Shown: positions 1 to 9,138 of the stretch, in pieces
How the letters are laid out: each line of letters begins with the position of its first letter
Position numbering within the stretch: position 1 is the stretch's first letter
Assembly (NCBI GenBank): GCA_964584935.1
Contig: CAZPBN010000001.1
Coordinates: 62,001-126,000, forward strand
Length of the DNA: 64,000 nucleotides
Direction: 5' to 3'
DNA from: CAZPBN01 sp964584935
Lineage (GTDB): Bacteria; Acidobacteriota; Aminicenantia; Aminicenantales; Aminicenantaceae
Translations under genes and position numbers: made by a program
The notes under the pieces: model-generated
Seen by the model: only the letters and a program-made list of their open reading frames with translations
The model's database searches: none
What the model was told of the DNA's origin: nothing

Positions 1-701
1 ACTAAAATCACATCAGCCATTCTCCCTTTGTTCAAATTCGAAAGATACTCTTTTATATTAGCTGTGGGCTTCACCGCTTCATCAGCTCCGAATTTTTTGG
101 CAGCCTTCAGACGGAAAGGAACGGGATCCACAGCCAATATCTTTCCTGCTCCAGATAAACGGGCTAATAAAATGTTTAAAAGTCCGGCAACACCGCATCC
201 AAAGACAAGCACACTCTGTCCAGGGGATAACCCAGCAATTCTTTGAGCTCTCACCACACAACCCAACGGCTCATGAAAGGTGGCTTCTTCATAAGAGAGT
301 TCATCCGGAATAAAAAAGACTCCCCTATCCACATTAAGAGAGGGAATTCTTACATATTCTGAAAATCCTCCTGGATCAAAATTTGTCCTTCTTAACATGT
401 CACAAGCTGTATGATGTCCTTTCAAACAATAATAACATGTATTGCAAGGAACATGGTGAGCAGCCACTATCCGGTCTCCCTTTTTGTATTTGCTAACGCC
501 TTCTCCCACTTCCACGACCTCTCCTGCCACTTCATGTCCCAGAACAAGGGGGGCTTTTTTGACTCTGTACCACTCCAGAACATCACTACCGCATATTCCA
601 CTGGCTTCGATTTTCATCAATAGTTCTCCGGAACCAATCCGGGGAACTGGAAGTTCCTTTATTCTGATATCGTTATTTTTATAATAAACGGCTGCACGCA
701 T
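1..701 (-). CDS. Zinc-dependent alcohol/polyol dehydrogenase (MDR family), 3' truncated by window edge
   Basis: This is the N-terminal 233 residues of a medium-chain zinc dehydrogenase; the C-terminus lies beyond the window. A GroES-like domain comes first, with catalytic zinc ligands C37 (in CGSD) and H56-E57 (GHE). The structural zinc cysteines are C86, C89, C92 and C100. The start of the Rossmann domain follows (VLVFGCGVAG). The ATG at 699-701 is preceded by AAGGAA. The family oxidises alcohols or polyols with NAD(P); members include threonine, sorbitol and butanediol dehydrogenases. The part that would fix the substrate is missing, so no specific name is given. Confidence 0.9.
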   Translation of the reverse strand, partial: MRAAVYYKNNDIRIKELPVPRIGSGELLMKIEASGICGSDVLEWYRVKKAPLVLGHEVAGEVVEVGEGVSKYKKGDRIVAAHHVPCNTCYYCLKGHHTACDMLRRTNFDPGGFSEYVRIPSLNVDRGVFFIPDELSYEEATFHEPLGCVVRAQRIAGLSPGQSVLVFGCGVAGLLNILLARLSGAGKILAVDPVPFRLKAAKKFGADEAVKPTANIKEYLSNLNKGRMADVIL

Positions 702-775
702 TCTATATTTCCTTAAATTCTTTTTCGTTTTACTATTTGTATAAAGGTTACTGTCAAAAGTCAAGATGTTTGGGA

Positions 776-846
776 GTTGAAGTTCCGAAATTTTTAAATT
801 TCTCTTAAAAATATCGAAGGCGGTTAAGATTGAGGGGGCCTGTCAC
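776..846 (+). mobile_element. Degenerate left end of the MITE-like repeat (copy 0)
   Basis: This stretch begins GTTGAAGTTCC and ends near TGAGGGGGCCTGTCAC. It matches the first ~75 bp of the full repeat at 8658, including the AT-rich spacer between these blocks. After 846 the similarity stops and no right end was found, so this is a fragment or a divergent relative. Confidence 0.5.
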
Positions 847-1224
847 GGCTTTTCCCCATACTCGCTGTCGCTTCGTATGGGGAACCCCTTCGCCGCGTCA
901 CTCCTTTATAGCTAATGAATGACCTTTCTTCTTAGGATATTCTGAAATTTCAACGCGAAATTAAAAAATTCCAGGCGCACTTCAAGGTGAAAAAGGGGCA
1001 GTGGAGCTAATTTGTCAGCCCGTGGATTTTCCCATCCTATGGGGCAGTTCAATCCACCGTGCTTTATTAATTTTAATTTAATAAATTTATCTTCCCTTAT
1101 CTAATTTTCCAATTAGATTATAAGATTTGATTTTCAAATTGACCTAAAAAAGGACTGTTTGGGAAACGGTCGCTATAATCCTTTCCCTTTTGGAAAAAAA
1201 ACAAAAGAGAGATAATGGGATGAT
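847..1224. other. Intergenic region without a recognised gene
   Basis: No convincing reading frame was found. The region is locally more GC-rich than its surroundings around 840-900 and 1010-1060, then AT-rich. It contains the hairpin at 852-884. It lies upstream of the divergent dehydrogenase and downstream of the receiver gene at 1225. Confidence 0.5.
852..884. other. Perfect 10-bp inverted repeat (hairpin)
   Basis: The arms TTCCCCATAC (852-861) and GTATGGGGAA (875-884) are perfectly complementary around a 13-nt loop. Neither side carries a T-run, so it is not a typical intrinsic terminator. It directly follows the repeat fragment at 776-846. Confidence 0.6.
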
Positions 1225-1635
1225 TTAAGCGTGAACTCTTTTATGATTATTCAGAGCTTTTTTTATCTTTTGCTTCACCTCTTCTTCTTCGAAAGGCTTG
1301 ATGATATAAGCATTGCCCTTTTTTTTACTTAACTTGCCAGCCAAACTTTTATCACTATAAGCTGTTATATACACAATAGGTATATTGTAGTCTGAATAAA
1401 TCTTTTCCCCAGCATAAATGCCGTCTATATTCCCCTTTAATTTTATATCCATTAAAACAAGATCAGGTTGAATATCTGAGGCTTTTTTTATCGAATCTTC
1501 CCCAGTGGAGACAATGCCACAAATATGATAACCCACACTCTCCAGAATGAATTTAACATCCATAGCAATAATACTTTCATCTTCTGCAATTAAGACACTG
1601 GGATTGATATTCTCAAAATGATTGTTTCTATTCAC
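1225..1635 (-). CDS. Stand-alone response-regulator receiver protein
   Basis: This 136-residue single REC domain has no output domain. The acidic pair is E18-D19, the likely phospho-acceptor is D63 (in LVLMDIKL), and the switch residues are T91 and K113 (IIKPF). The sequence around D63, with GNIDGI following, resembles receivers paired with HisKA_2/HWE kinases. No kinase is adjacent; kinases of this kind occur at 25-31 kb, and a link to them is only inference. The ATG at 1635 has AGGAAAG upstream. It probably works by protein-protein contact in the cytoplasm. Confidence 0.9.
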   Translation of the reverse strand: MNRNNHFENINPSVLIAEDESIIAMDVKFILESVGYHICGIVSTGEDSIKKASDIQPDLVLMDIKLKGNIDGIYAGEKIYSDYNIPIVYITAYSDKSLAGKLSKKKGNAYIIKPFEEEEVKQKIKKALNNHKRVHA

Positions 1636-1835
1636 TTTCCTAAATCAAAGCAGTACTATATAGTAATATACACAGACCTATAATCTATGTGTACTAATTT
1701 TGTCGGAAATCGCACCATAAAATTGAATTTTTTTACAATTGTTTCAATTCCTCGCTTATTTTGAAATCAATGGATTTTTGTCAAATGTTATCTAATCCCT
1801 CTTTTTACCCTATAAAGCCTGAATTATTCCGGAAA

Positions 1836-2951
1836 TTAGCTGTTCTTTTTCGCAATTATGATCATATCCAGAGCCAGGGAGGGAAAAAAATACCCTAGAA
1901 TCATTAACAATTGAATAAAAGGATATGCCCATTTTTTATTGAAACGAGTTTGAAACAGATCCACTACATTTTCTTTTCTCCACCAGGTAACAAACAATTC
2001 AAGATATATCCCCCTTTTCTTCAAAATTTTGAATCCTGATTCTTTGAAAAGTTCTAAAACCTCTTTCAAGCACAATTCATTAATATGTTCTTTCGAAAGC
2101 GGAATTTTGTAGCCTCTAGCTCGGTTAATAATTCTATTTATATTGGGAGTTGTAATGATTAAATGCCCGTTCTTTTTTAAAAGTTTGTTCCATTCACGAA
2201 GAGTCTCTTTGGGTCTTAATAAATGTTCTATCAATTCTCCTGAATACAGAGAATCAAATTGATTCCTCTTAAAGGGGGGATTATCTGCATTTCCGGTTAT
2301 ATAAAAAATATTATTTTCACCTTGTTTAATATCATGATTATAATCAATATCCAGACAATAAACCTCATTATTCATTGGATTAGAGAGCATTTTTAATATG
2401 CCGATACCAGAACCCGCATCTAAAATTCTATCTCCTTTCCCGAAATATTTCTTAAACACACTTTTCAAAACTTTCAGTCTTCGATTATGAAAAGCAAGAT
2501 TGAGTGTGTCTATTTCATATTTCCCCCCGTTTTCTTTATAAAACTTTTCAAGTTCTTCTGGATTCTTCAGAATCAGAAAAAGATGAACCATTTTTACGAT
2601 TTCTTCTTTTCTTCTGATAACAATTTGAAAATTCAATAAGGGATCCAAAGATTTATTTTCATTAACCCAATAACTTTCGAGAGGAAGTTTAATGTTATTT
2701 TTTAATAGGTTGACACTCTTTTCATCCATTCTGTTCAAATCGAGATTCAAATAATATTTTCCTTCTTCCAAATTAGAAAACACCCAGTATCCAAAATGCC
2801 TTTCAGGGTGGGAGGGATTCTCAACCGGGTAAATATCAAAAGTTAAATTATCCTGTTTGATTAAATTTTCCAGACCAATCTGTATGGTGAGCTTTCTATT
2901 GGTACTGATATCGATTTTTGTTGAATTGAGATCATATAAAGATATTTTCAT
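1836..2951 (-). CDS. SAM-dependent class I methyltransferase with an unknown N-terminal domain
   Basis: 371 residues. Residues ~175-275 form a class I methyltransferase: motif I is ILDAGSGIGI (176-185), an acidic strand end follows in CLDIDY, and the post-motif regions include GELIEHLLRP and GHLIITTPN, typical of the UbiE/Methyltransf_11 group. The first ~110 residues are beta-rich and resemble a carbohydrate-binding sandwich such as the Wzt C-terminal fold, but this is a weak impression. The C-terminus is hydrophobic (FIQLLMILGYFFPSLAL) and may sit at the membrane. It is transcribed divergently from the lipid-type genes at 3167. The substrate is unknown; a lipid or polysaccharide acceptor is possible. 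Confidence 0.75.
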   Translation of the reverse strand: MKISLYDLNSTKIDISTNRKLTIQIGLENLIKQDNLTFDIYPVENPSHPERHFGYWVFSNLEEGKYYLNLDLNRMDEKSVNLLKNNIKLPLESYWVNENKSLDPLLNFQIVIRRKEEIVKMVHLFLILKNPEELEKFYKENGGKYEIDTLNLAFHNRRLKVLKSVFKKYFGKGDRILDAGSGIGILKMLSNPMNNEVYCLDIDYNHDIKQGENNIFYITGNADNPPFKRNQFDSLYSGELIEHLLRPKETLREWNKLLKKNGHLIITTPNINRIINRARGYKIPLSKEHINELCLKEVLELFKESGFKILKKRGIYLELFVTWWRKENVVDLFQTRFNKKWAYPFIQLLMILGYFFPSLALDMIIIAKKNS

Positions 2952-3166
2952 AATAATTTTTTTGAATTATTGCTTTAAAAGACAAAAAAATCAAGAACCT
3001 TATCATTGATAATTTTTTTTATGTTAATTTTCAATCGAAAAATTATTAAAAATATGATATAAATATATGCTATTGCCAAAACTCCGATAAAATGATAATA
3101 ACCATTTATAACCGTCCTGCAAAATTGAGAACCAAAAAAGGTGAAATAAAAGAAATGAGGTAAATT

Positions 3167-4375
3167 ATGGATATTTTTGAAAAAAGCAATACTGATGCAG
3201 GTTACTTTGGTCCGTTTCGTATTGAAGAGGATTACTTTTTCACTCGGCCAATTCTGGATCCTATTCCTGGTCATTATACAAATTTCCAAGGAAAAAAGTG
3301 TATTCAGTGGTCTATCAATAATTATCTGGGATTAGCTGAGAATGAAGAAATCAAACAAGTTGCCGTGGAAGCTGCAAAAAAATTTGGCAGCAGCGCTCCA
3401 ATGGGCTCAAGAATGATGACTGGAAACACACAATACCATAAAGACCTTGAAAGCCAGCTTGCCGACTTTCTGGAAAAGGAATCTGCCATTGTATTCAATT
3501 ACGGTTATCTTGGCGTGATCGGGACCATCTCCTCAATCGTATCATCAGAGGACATCATTATTATTGACAAATTGTCCCATGCTTCTATGGTTGATGCCAC
3601 TTTTGTGTCCCGCGGAAAATTCCGCATTTTCAAACACAATGATATGGAAAGTCTTGAAAATCATCTAAAGCATGTCAATAAAAATAGAAAAGGTGGAGTA
3701 CTGGTCGTTACTGAAGGTGTTTTTGGAATGAGAGGGGATTTGGCGAATCTTAAAGACATTTGTTATCTGAAAGACAAATACAATGCAAGACTATTTGTTG
3801 ATGATGCCCATGGATTCGGAGTCATGGGAGAAAGAGGTCAAGGAACAGCTTATCATTTCGGAGTCCAGGATAAACTGGATATCTATCTGGGAACCTTTGC
3901 CAAGGCATTTGCAGCGATTGGAGGAGTCTCCGCAAGTGAAAAAAGAGTGGTTGAATGGATCCGCTACAATGCCAGAACTCAAGTATTTGCTAAAAGCTTA
4001 CCAATGATTTATGTCGAAGTCCTGAAAAAGACACTGGAGATAATCAGAAAAGACCGGGATAGAAGACAGAGAATGTGGGAAAATTCTCAAAAACTCAAAA
4101 AGGGATTGATCGAACTGGGATACAATATAGGCGATGTTGAATCACCAATAACTCCTGTCTATGTTAAAGCCAGTGACTATGAAAATGCAAAAAAAATAGT
4201 CATTACTTTAAGAAAACTAGGAATTTTTATCACAGCTGTTATGTACCCGGTGGTGCCTAAAGGAATCATTTTGTTTAGAATGATTCCCACAGCTTCTCAC
4301 ACGGAAGAAGATATCAATGAAACCGTTCAAGCGTTCAAAAAAGTAAGAGATGATCTAAAGCTGGAAATGAAATAA
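3167..4375 (+). CDS. Alpha-oxoamine synthase (serine palmitoyltransferase-like)
   Basis: This 402-residue PLP enzyme belongs to the family of glycine C-acetyltransferase (Kbl), BioF and serine palmitoyltransferase. It condenses an amino acid with an acyl thioester and releases CO2. Visible features are H138 (LSHAS) stacking on PLP, D213 and H215 in VDDAHG, and the Schiff-base lysine K246 in LGTFAKAFAAIGG. The N-terminus (QWSINNYLGL) and MGSRMMTGN are close to the SPT-like paralogue widespread in Bacteroidota. A reductase and a GNAT protein follow, which favours long-chain base synthesis over threonine or biotin metabolism. The family also includes cysteate acyltransferase (capnine synthesis), so the amino-acid substrate is unresolved. 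Confidence 0.85.
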   Translation: MDIFEKSNTDAGYFGPFRIEEDYFFTRPILDPIPGHYTNFQGKKCIQWSINNYLGLAENEEIKQVAVEAAKKFGSSAPMGSRMMTGNTQYHKDLESQLADFLEKESAIVFNYGYLGVIGTISSIVSSEDIIIIDKLSHASMVDATFVSRGKFRIFKHNDMESLENHLKHVNKNRKGGVLVVTEGVFGMRGDLANLKDICYLKDKYNARLFVDDAHGFGVMGERGQGTAYHFGVQDKLDIYLGTFAKAFAAIGGVSASEKRVVEWIRYNARTQVFAKSLPMIYVEVLKKTLEIIRKDRDRRQRMWENSQKLKKGLIELGYNIGDVESPITPVYVKASDYENAKKIVITLRKLGIFITAVMYPVVPKGIILFRMIPTASHTEEDINETVQAFKKVRDDLKLEMK

Positions 4376-4535
4376 TCCTCATCTGTAAATGTTTATAAAA
4401 TGATTGTCACTCGGTTGAGGATTGAAGTTACCATTGCTTATGGGAAAAAAAGATATAATGAATCTTGGGAAACGTCAGTAAATTGAAATTCAAAATATAA
4501 TGATTCATCATTTTTTTTCTTGATTACTTTCATAT

Positions 4536-5330
4536 ATGAATAAAAAAAAACACGTATTCATTACAGGGGTTTCAAGAGGAATTGGAAGAGCAACAGCCCT
4601 ATTGTTTGTCAAAAACGGATATCAAGTCACAGGCACTTCCAGAAATCCCAGTGAATTAAGGGATCCGATCAAAGGAATTCGATATATCTCTCTTGATTTA
4701 AAAAAACCAGAAACAATAACATCCCGTGTGAATCAATCCGGAAACATCGATATTCTTATCAATAACGCTGGACAGAGTCAAATAGGCCCGGCTGAAGAAA
4801 TTCCGTTTGAAAAATTCATAGAGATGTTTCAGATTAATCTATTTGGATTGGTCAGATTATCCAACCATATCATTGCTCAAATGAGGCAAAAGAGAAAGGG
4901 ACAAATTATAAATATAGGATCTTTAGTGGGGAAATTTGCTATACCGTTCCAGGCAAGTTACGTAGCTTCAAAATGGGCACTGGCTGGATATACCTGGTCA
5001 TTGAGAAATGAACTCCGCTATTTCGGAATAAAAGTATCCTTAGTCGAACCCATTGATACAAAAACCTCAATCAAACCTGAAGAATTCATTAATGAAAATT
5101 CAGAGTATCAAAGCAACTATTTGAAAGTAAAGGATTGCATTAATGATAAAATGAAACATGCCGTGGAACCAGAAAAAGTGGCGAAAAAAATACTCAAGAT
5201 TGCCCGGGCAAAAAATCCAAAACCCTGTTATTCAGTGGGAGGAAGAGGACCTTTGCTTGTCTTTTTAAGCAGATTTGTTTCCAATAAAAATATTGAATCT
5301 TTACTAATTAAAAATTACAAGCTAAAATGA
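4536..5330 (+). CDS. Short-chain dehydrogenase/reductase, candidate 3-ketosphinganine-type reductase
   Basis: 264 residues with a classical SDR layout: cofactor loop GVSRGIG (11-17), NNAG (76-79), N101, S129, Y142 and K146 (YVASK). R14 right after the first glycines suggests NADPH preference. The gene starts 160 bp after the alpha-oxoamine synthase and ends 21 bp before the GNAT gene, all on one strand. In the inferred pathway it would reduce the 3-keto group formed by the upstream enzyme. The sequence alone fits many SDR substrates, so this role rests on context. Confidence 0.8.
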   Translation: MNKKKHVFITGVSRGIGRATALLFVKNGYQVTGTSRNPSELRDPIKGIRYISLDLKKPETITSRVNQSGNIDILINNAGQSQIGPAEEIPFEKFIEMFQINLFGLVRLSNHIIAQMRQKRKGQIINIGSLVGKFAIPFQASYVASKWALAGYTWSLRNELRYFGIKVSLVEPIDTKTSIKPEEFINENSEYQSNYLKVKDCINDKMKHAVEPEKVAKKILKIARAKNPKPCYSVGGRGPLLVFLSRFVSNKNIESLLIKNYKLK

Positions 5331-5351
5331 AATATATCAAGGGATAAATCA

Positions 5352-6491
5352 ATGGCTATCGAAATCCATGAAGTTACCAATCACAAAGAACTAAAAAAAT
5401 TTGTTAAATTTCCGTTTGACCTTTATAAAAACAATCCTTACTGGGTGCCACCTCTGATCAAAAACGAAATGGATACACTGAGAAATGACAAAAATCCTGT
5501 ATTCGAATACTGCGAAGCAAAATACTGGATGGCTTATTCCAATTCCGGAAAAGGGCATAATAAAAAAATTCTTGGACGGATTGCTGGAATCGTAAATAAA
5601 AAATATATGGAAAGATGGAAAAAAAATTATGCCAACATTGGCTGGTTCGATTATATCAATGATATCAATGTTTCAAAAAAATTAGTCGAGATTGTTGAAA
5701 CATGGGCTAAGAATAAAAAATGCAAAGGGATCACCGGTCCTCTTGGCTTTACGAATTTTGAACATCAGGGAGTTTTGATCAAAGGATTTGATGAATATCC
5801 TACCATCGCTTCTCAATACAATTATGAATACTATCAAGAGCATATGGATGCTTTGGGCTTTAAAAAAGAAGTTGATTATCTTGAATTTCAATCCCCGATA
5901 CCAGATAAAATCCCTGAAAAAGCAGATAGAATCTCCCGTTTGATCCTCAAAAAAAGAAATCTACAGCTTCTCAAAGCTTCTTCTAAAAAAGATTTACTTC
6001 GCTATGCTGAAAAAATTTTTGAGACAATCAATAGAAGTTTTGGTAACATTTATTCTTCTGTTTTGTTCAATGAACAACAGATGAAATGGTACTCAAAAAA
6101 ATACTTTCCTTTTCTTATGCCCGAATACGTTAAAATCATTATTGATAAAAATGATGATGTTGCTGGATTCATCATTGCCATGCCTTCTATGTCCAAAGCT
6201 TTTCAGAATGCCAACGGACATGTTTTCCCTTTCGGCTTTCTCCATATACTGAAAGCGCTTAAGAAACCGGAACTTCTTGACCTTTATATTGCCGCTATTC
6301 TTCCCCAATATCAGAATAAAGGATTAAATGCTGTGTTCATGACAGAATTGAACAAATCAGCCCTGAAGAAAAATATATCCGCATTTGAAACCAACAGTGA
6401 ATTGGAAGAAAATAAAAAAGTGATCGCTCACTGGAAATATTACAATGCCAGACAGCATAAGAGAAAAAGATGCTACATTAAAGAAATATAA
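5352..6491 (+). CDS. GNAT-fold acyltransferase family protein
   Basis: 379 residues, single domain, no signal peptide. The opening FVKFPFDLYKNNPYWVPPL, the motif GPLGFTNFEHQGVL and the ending WKYYNARQHKRKRCYIK belong to a conserved family usually annotated as GNAT/hypothetical acyltransferase and common in Bacteroidota. The stretch DLYIAAILPQYQNKGLNAVF carries a GNAT-like acyl-CoA binding signature. It lies 21 bp downstream of the SDR and is probably co-transcribed. Known bacterial ceramide synthases are GNAT-like proteins, so N-acylation of the long-chain base is a reasonable hypothesis, not shown by the sequence. Confidence 0.7.
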   Translation: MAIEIHEVTNHKELKKFVKFPFDLYKNNPYWVPPLIKNEMDTLRNDKNPVFEYCEAKYWMAYSNSGKGHNKKILGRIAGIVNKKYMERWKKNYANIGWFDYINDINVSKKLVEIVETWAKNKKCKGITGPLGFTNFEHQGVLIKGFDEYPTIASQYNYEYYQEHMDALGFKKEVDYLEFQSPIPDKIPEKADRISRLILKKRNLQLLKASSKKDLLRYAEKIFETINRSFGNIYSSVLFNEQQMKWYSKKYFPFLMPEYVKIIIDKNDDVAGFIIAMPSMSKAFQNANGHVFPFGFLHILKALKKPELLDLYIAAILPQYQNKGLNAVFMTELNKSALKKNISAFETNSELEENKKVIAHWKYYNARQHKRKRCYIKEI

Positions 6492-6755
6492 CACCAATTC
6501 AAATTAAGGAAAAAGTCAGAGAATGAGGAAAAAACACACTTTTTTTTCACCAGAATCTTCATTCTTTTATCTAGTTCGAAAGGAAAGCTTTCTATTTTTT
6601 CATTACCTATCTTTGTGAATCAAATAATCCCAATGACTCCTTTTTAATTCATCTCCGTTTTTAATCATTTTCCCTGAATTCATTGACTCTAAAATTTGAC
6701 ATCTGTCCTCTTCTGTTATATAAAATGGCTAATTCCTAATTCATCGAAGAATAAA

Positions 6756-8058
6756 ATGTTCAGCAGAAAAAGAGGAAAAAATATTTTTCTTCTTTTCATA
6801 TGGATGGTGGTTTTAAGTGCCCCTCTTTGTCTGAAAGCATTAAATCCTAAAACTTCCATAACCCAGTATATTCATAGGATTTGGAATACTGAAAACAGAT
6901 TTTGTATGGGCTGTTTATGAAGATAATGATCAAAATCTCTGGATCGGAACCAATAAAGGGCTGATAGGGATTGATCCGGAATTGCATGAGCAGGAAACAT
7001 CATCTCCTCCTGTAAAAATCGAAGAGGTTCTTGTTAATGACATTCCCATCAATCTTAAAGAGAAGCTGGAATTGAAACAAGGAACACGGAAAATTGAATT
7101 TCGTTATGCTGCTTTATCCTATCTATCCCCTGAAAGAACCAGATATCGAACCAAATTGCATAATTTTGAAGAAAATTGGTATGAAGCCGAAAACCAAAAT
7201 TCCATATACTATACCAATCTTCCTCCCGGAAAATACACTTTCCAGGTTATCGCCCGGGAAGCAAGAGGAAATTGGAATGAGACAGGAGCCTCCTTTACTT
7301 TTCATCAAAAATCCAACTTTTTTCAGACCATATGGTTTATATTATCTTGCATATTGGGGGCTTTTTTCATTGGCTTTGGCAGTTACCGACTGCGGGTTCA
7401 GCAATTAAGAAGACAGGAAAAACATCTCAAAGATTTAGTGAAAAAACAAACAATAAAACTTGAACAAGCAAACACTGAACTGGAAAGGCTTTCCACCCAT
7501 GATGACCTGACAAGTATTTATAATTTTCGCTGGTTCTCTCAATTCTATCAGCGAGAATGGAACCGGGCTCTTCGCAATTTCAACGCCCTTTCCATTATTA
7601 TGATAGATATAGACTTTTTTAAAAAATACAACGACACCTATGGACATATTGAAGGCGACAATTGTCTCCGCTTGGTAGCAAAAGCCCTTAAAGATTCTAT
7701 ACAACGATCCAATGATATTGTCGCCCGCTATGGAGGAGAAGAATTCGTCATTGTCCTTTTAGATACAGATAAAGAAGGAACCTGCTATGTTGCAGAAAAA
7801 GCTCATAATAATGTAAAAGCCCTTAAAATCCCTCATAAAACCTCTTCTGTTTCACAATATATCACCCTTAGTCTGGGATGCGCGACTGTTATTCCCCGCC
7901 AAAATATGGAAAGCTCTATCTTGATAAGGGCTGCCGATGAGGCTCTTTACCGTTCCAAGAGAAAAGGGAGAAACCGAATGACCTTTCTCGATCCCTTGAA
8001 AATAACAAATTCTTATTTCTTTTCTCAAGATCAGAAAAAAATCCAAGATGAAAAATAA
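6756..8058 (+). pseudogene. Propeller-type sensor diguanylate cyclase with the propeller deleted and frame shifted
   Basis: The first part (6756-6920) encodes a signal peptide (IFLLFIWMVVLSAP) and the usual beginning of the two-component-propeller family (SITQYIHRIWNTEN), then stops. The second part is open in another frame from about 6895: a single last blade motif (VYEDNDQNLWIGTNKGL), a Y_Y_Y domain (YYTNLPPGKYTFQV), one TM helix, a short coiled coil and a full GGDEF domain with RYGGEEF. Intact relatives carry many blades between these parts, several hundred residues in all. A large deletion with a junction near 6890-6900 explains both the loss and the frame change. The cyclase half could still be translated from an internal start such as 6982, but it would lack the signal peptide. 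Confidence 0.8.
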
Positions 8059-8077
8059 AGGTGATATCTACTTTCCC

Positions 8078-8470
8078 TTATTCTCTCTCCAACTCTATTT
8101 CTCCAAAGCCTCCCATTCCGTCTTCCCAATATCCGCTCATTTTATTCTCTTCTACTGTTAAATTGGCATAAATTGTCGCATACTCTTGACCGTCAAATAT
8201 TTCAAAGGCAAAAGTCAATTCATTGTCTTCAAGCTCAATATCTCTCAATTCTGCTTCCTGGGCAAATCCCATAGAATCTGACAGTGTTCCATAATATTCC
8301 CCATCGTCTTTTTCAATAGTCATGTTAATCTGATCTAACTCCATCGCATCTGGAACCTCTGCCGTCCCTTTCCAGGTCCCGGTTATGATGACTTCCTGGG
8401 CACTTATTCCCAATGGAGCAGCTGTGAAAAGCAAAACAATAGTGATAGCCATTATAATTGTTCTTTTCAT
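8078..8470 (-). CDS. Small secreted beta-rich protein
   Basis: 130 residues with a clear signal peptide (MAITIVLLFTAAPLGISA, cleavage probably after SAQ or near it). The mature part is acidic and alternates hydrophobic and polar residues. It opens ITGTWKGTAEVPDAMELDQ and contains GYWEDGMGGFGEI, which suggests a small lipocalin-like or META-like beta barrel. No catalytic motif is visible. RBS GGAG lies upstream of the ATG at 8470. It is convergent with the decayed cyclase gene, 19 bp away. Function not recognised. Confidence 0.75.
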   Translation of the reverse strand: MKRTIIMAITIVLLFTAAPLGISAQEVIITGTWKGTAEVPDAMELDQINMTIEKDDGEYYGTLSDSMGFAQEAELRDIELEDNELTFAFEIFDGQEYATIYANLTVEENKMSGYWEDGMGGFGEIELERE

Positions 8471-8529
8471 AGATTCCTTCTCCTTCTTAAAATTAAAATG
8501 AATTATCTTTTACTGAATAATAAAAAAAT

Positions 8530-8606
<77 letters not shown>

Positions 8607-8648
8607 ATTGATTGTTATTATAACAAAACCAGAAATTTTGTCAAAAGA

Positions 8649-8657
8649 AATATATAA
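8649..8657. repeat. 9-bp target-site duplication, left of repeat copy 1
   Basis: AATATATAA abuts the GTGAAGTTCCCCC end of the element and recurs exactly at 9117-9125 on its other side. Confidence 0.75.
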
Positions 8658-9116
8658 GTGAAGTTCCCCCAATTTTTAAATTTATATTATAAACATCAGA
8701 AGCAACAAACATTGAGGGGGCCTGTCACAATAACATCGTCAGACGTAAGACGTGAGATGTAAAATGAAATTGAATGTAATATAATATCTTAAGACGGCAG
8801 ACGTTAAATGAGATTAGATATTCTCTTGGGAAACCTCATAGGTGAGAGGTTAGATGAAATTGAATATTTCCTCGTCAGACTCAAGATGATAAATATATAG
8901 AAAATAAGAAATTTATTTAATTAAAATTTTATTTTCCTCTTATGTCTAATGTCTCACCTCTGATGTTTTGTTATTACTGGAGCGCGTCATTTGGGAGAAG
9001 AGGGGGATGGCAAAGGTGCCCCCAAAAATTGATATATGTCACCTCCTCATTCAAGAAATTGATTCTATCATCATAATTGAGGTGAATTAAGGGACAATTT
9101 TGGGGAAGTCTTTTGG
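8658..9116 (+). mobile_element. MITE-like non-autonomous element, full copy 1 (459 bp)
   Basis: Starts GTGAAGTTCCCCCAATTTTT and ends with an imperfect inverted counterpart (ACAATTTTGGGGAAGTC...). It is flanked by the 9-bp duplication AATATATAA. The first ~350 bp match the inverted copy at 41274-41729 with about a dozen differences by eye. The interior has complementary arms around 8732-8760 and 8939-8969 rich in AGACGTAAGACGTGAG-like units, so a long imperfect hairpin is possible. No reading frame of note and no transposase are present. The last ~95 bp are bounded by CCCCCAAAAATTGAT and differ between copies. Confidence 0.8.
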
Positions 9117-9125
9117 AATATATAA
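9117..9125. repeat. 9-bp target-site duplication, right of repeat copy 1
   Basis: AATATATAA, an exact direct copy of 8649-8657. Confidence 0.75.
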
Positions 9126-9138
9126 AAACAAAATTTTC

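Noticed and set aside
1836..2951. Assigning the methyltransferase to quinone synthesis (ubiE)
   Set aside because: The large N-terminal domain and divergent context do not fit UbiE; only the generic methyltransferase fold is supported.
2975..3289. 104-codon minus-strand frame overlapping the alpha-oxoamine synthase start
   Set aside because: It overlaps the clearly conserved N-terminus of the synthase on the other strand, is low-complexity and shows no family motif.
8700..8960. CRISPR-like array from repeated AGACGT/GAGACG units
   Set aside because: Units are short, irregular and partly inverted, with no constant spacers and no cas genes; they belong to the mobile element's interior.
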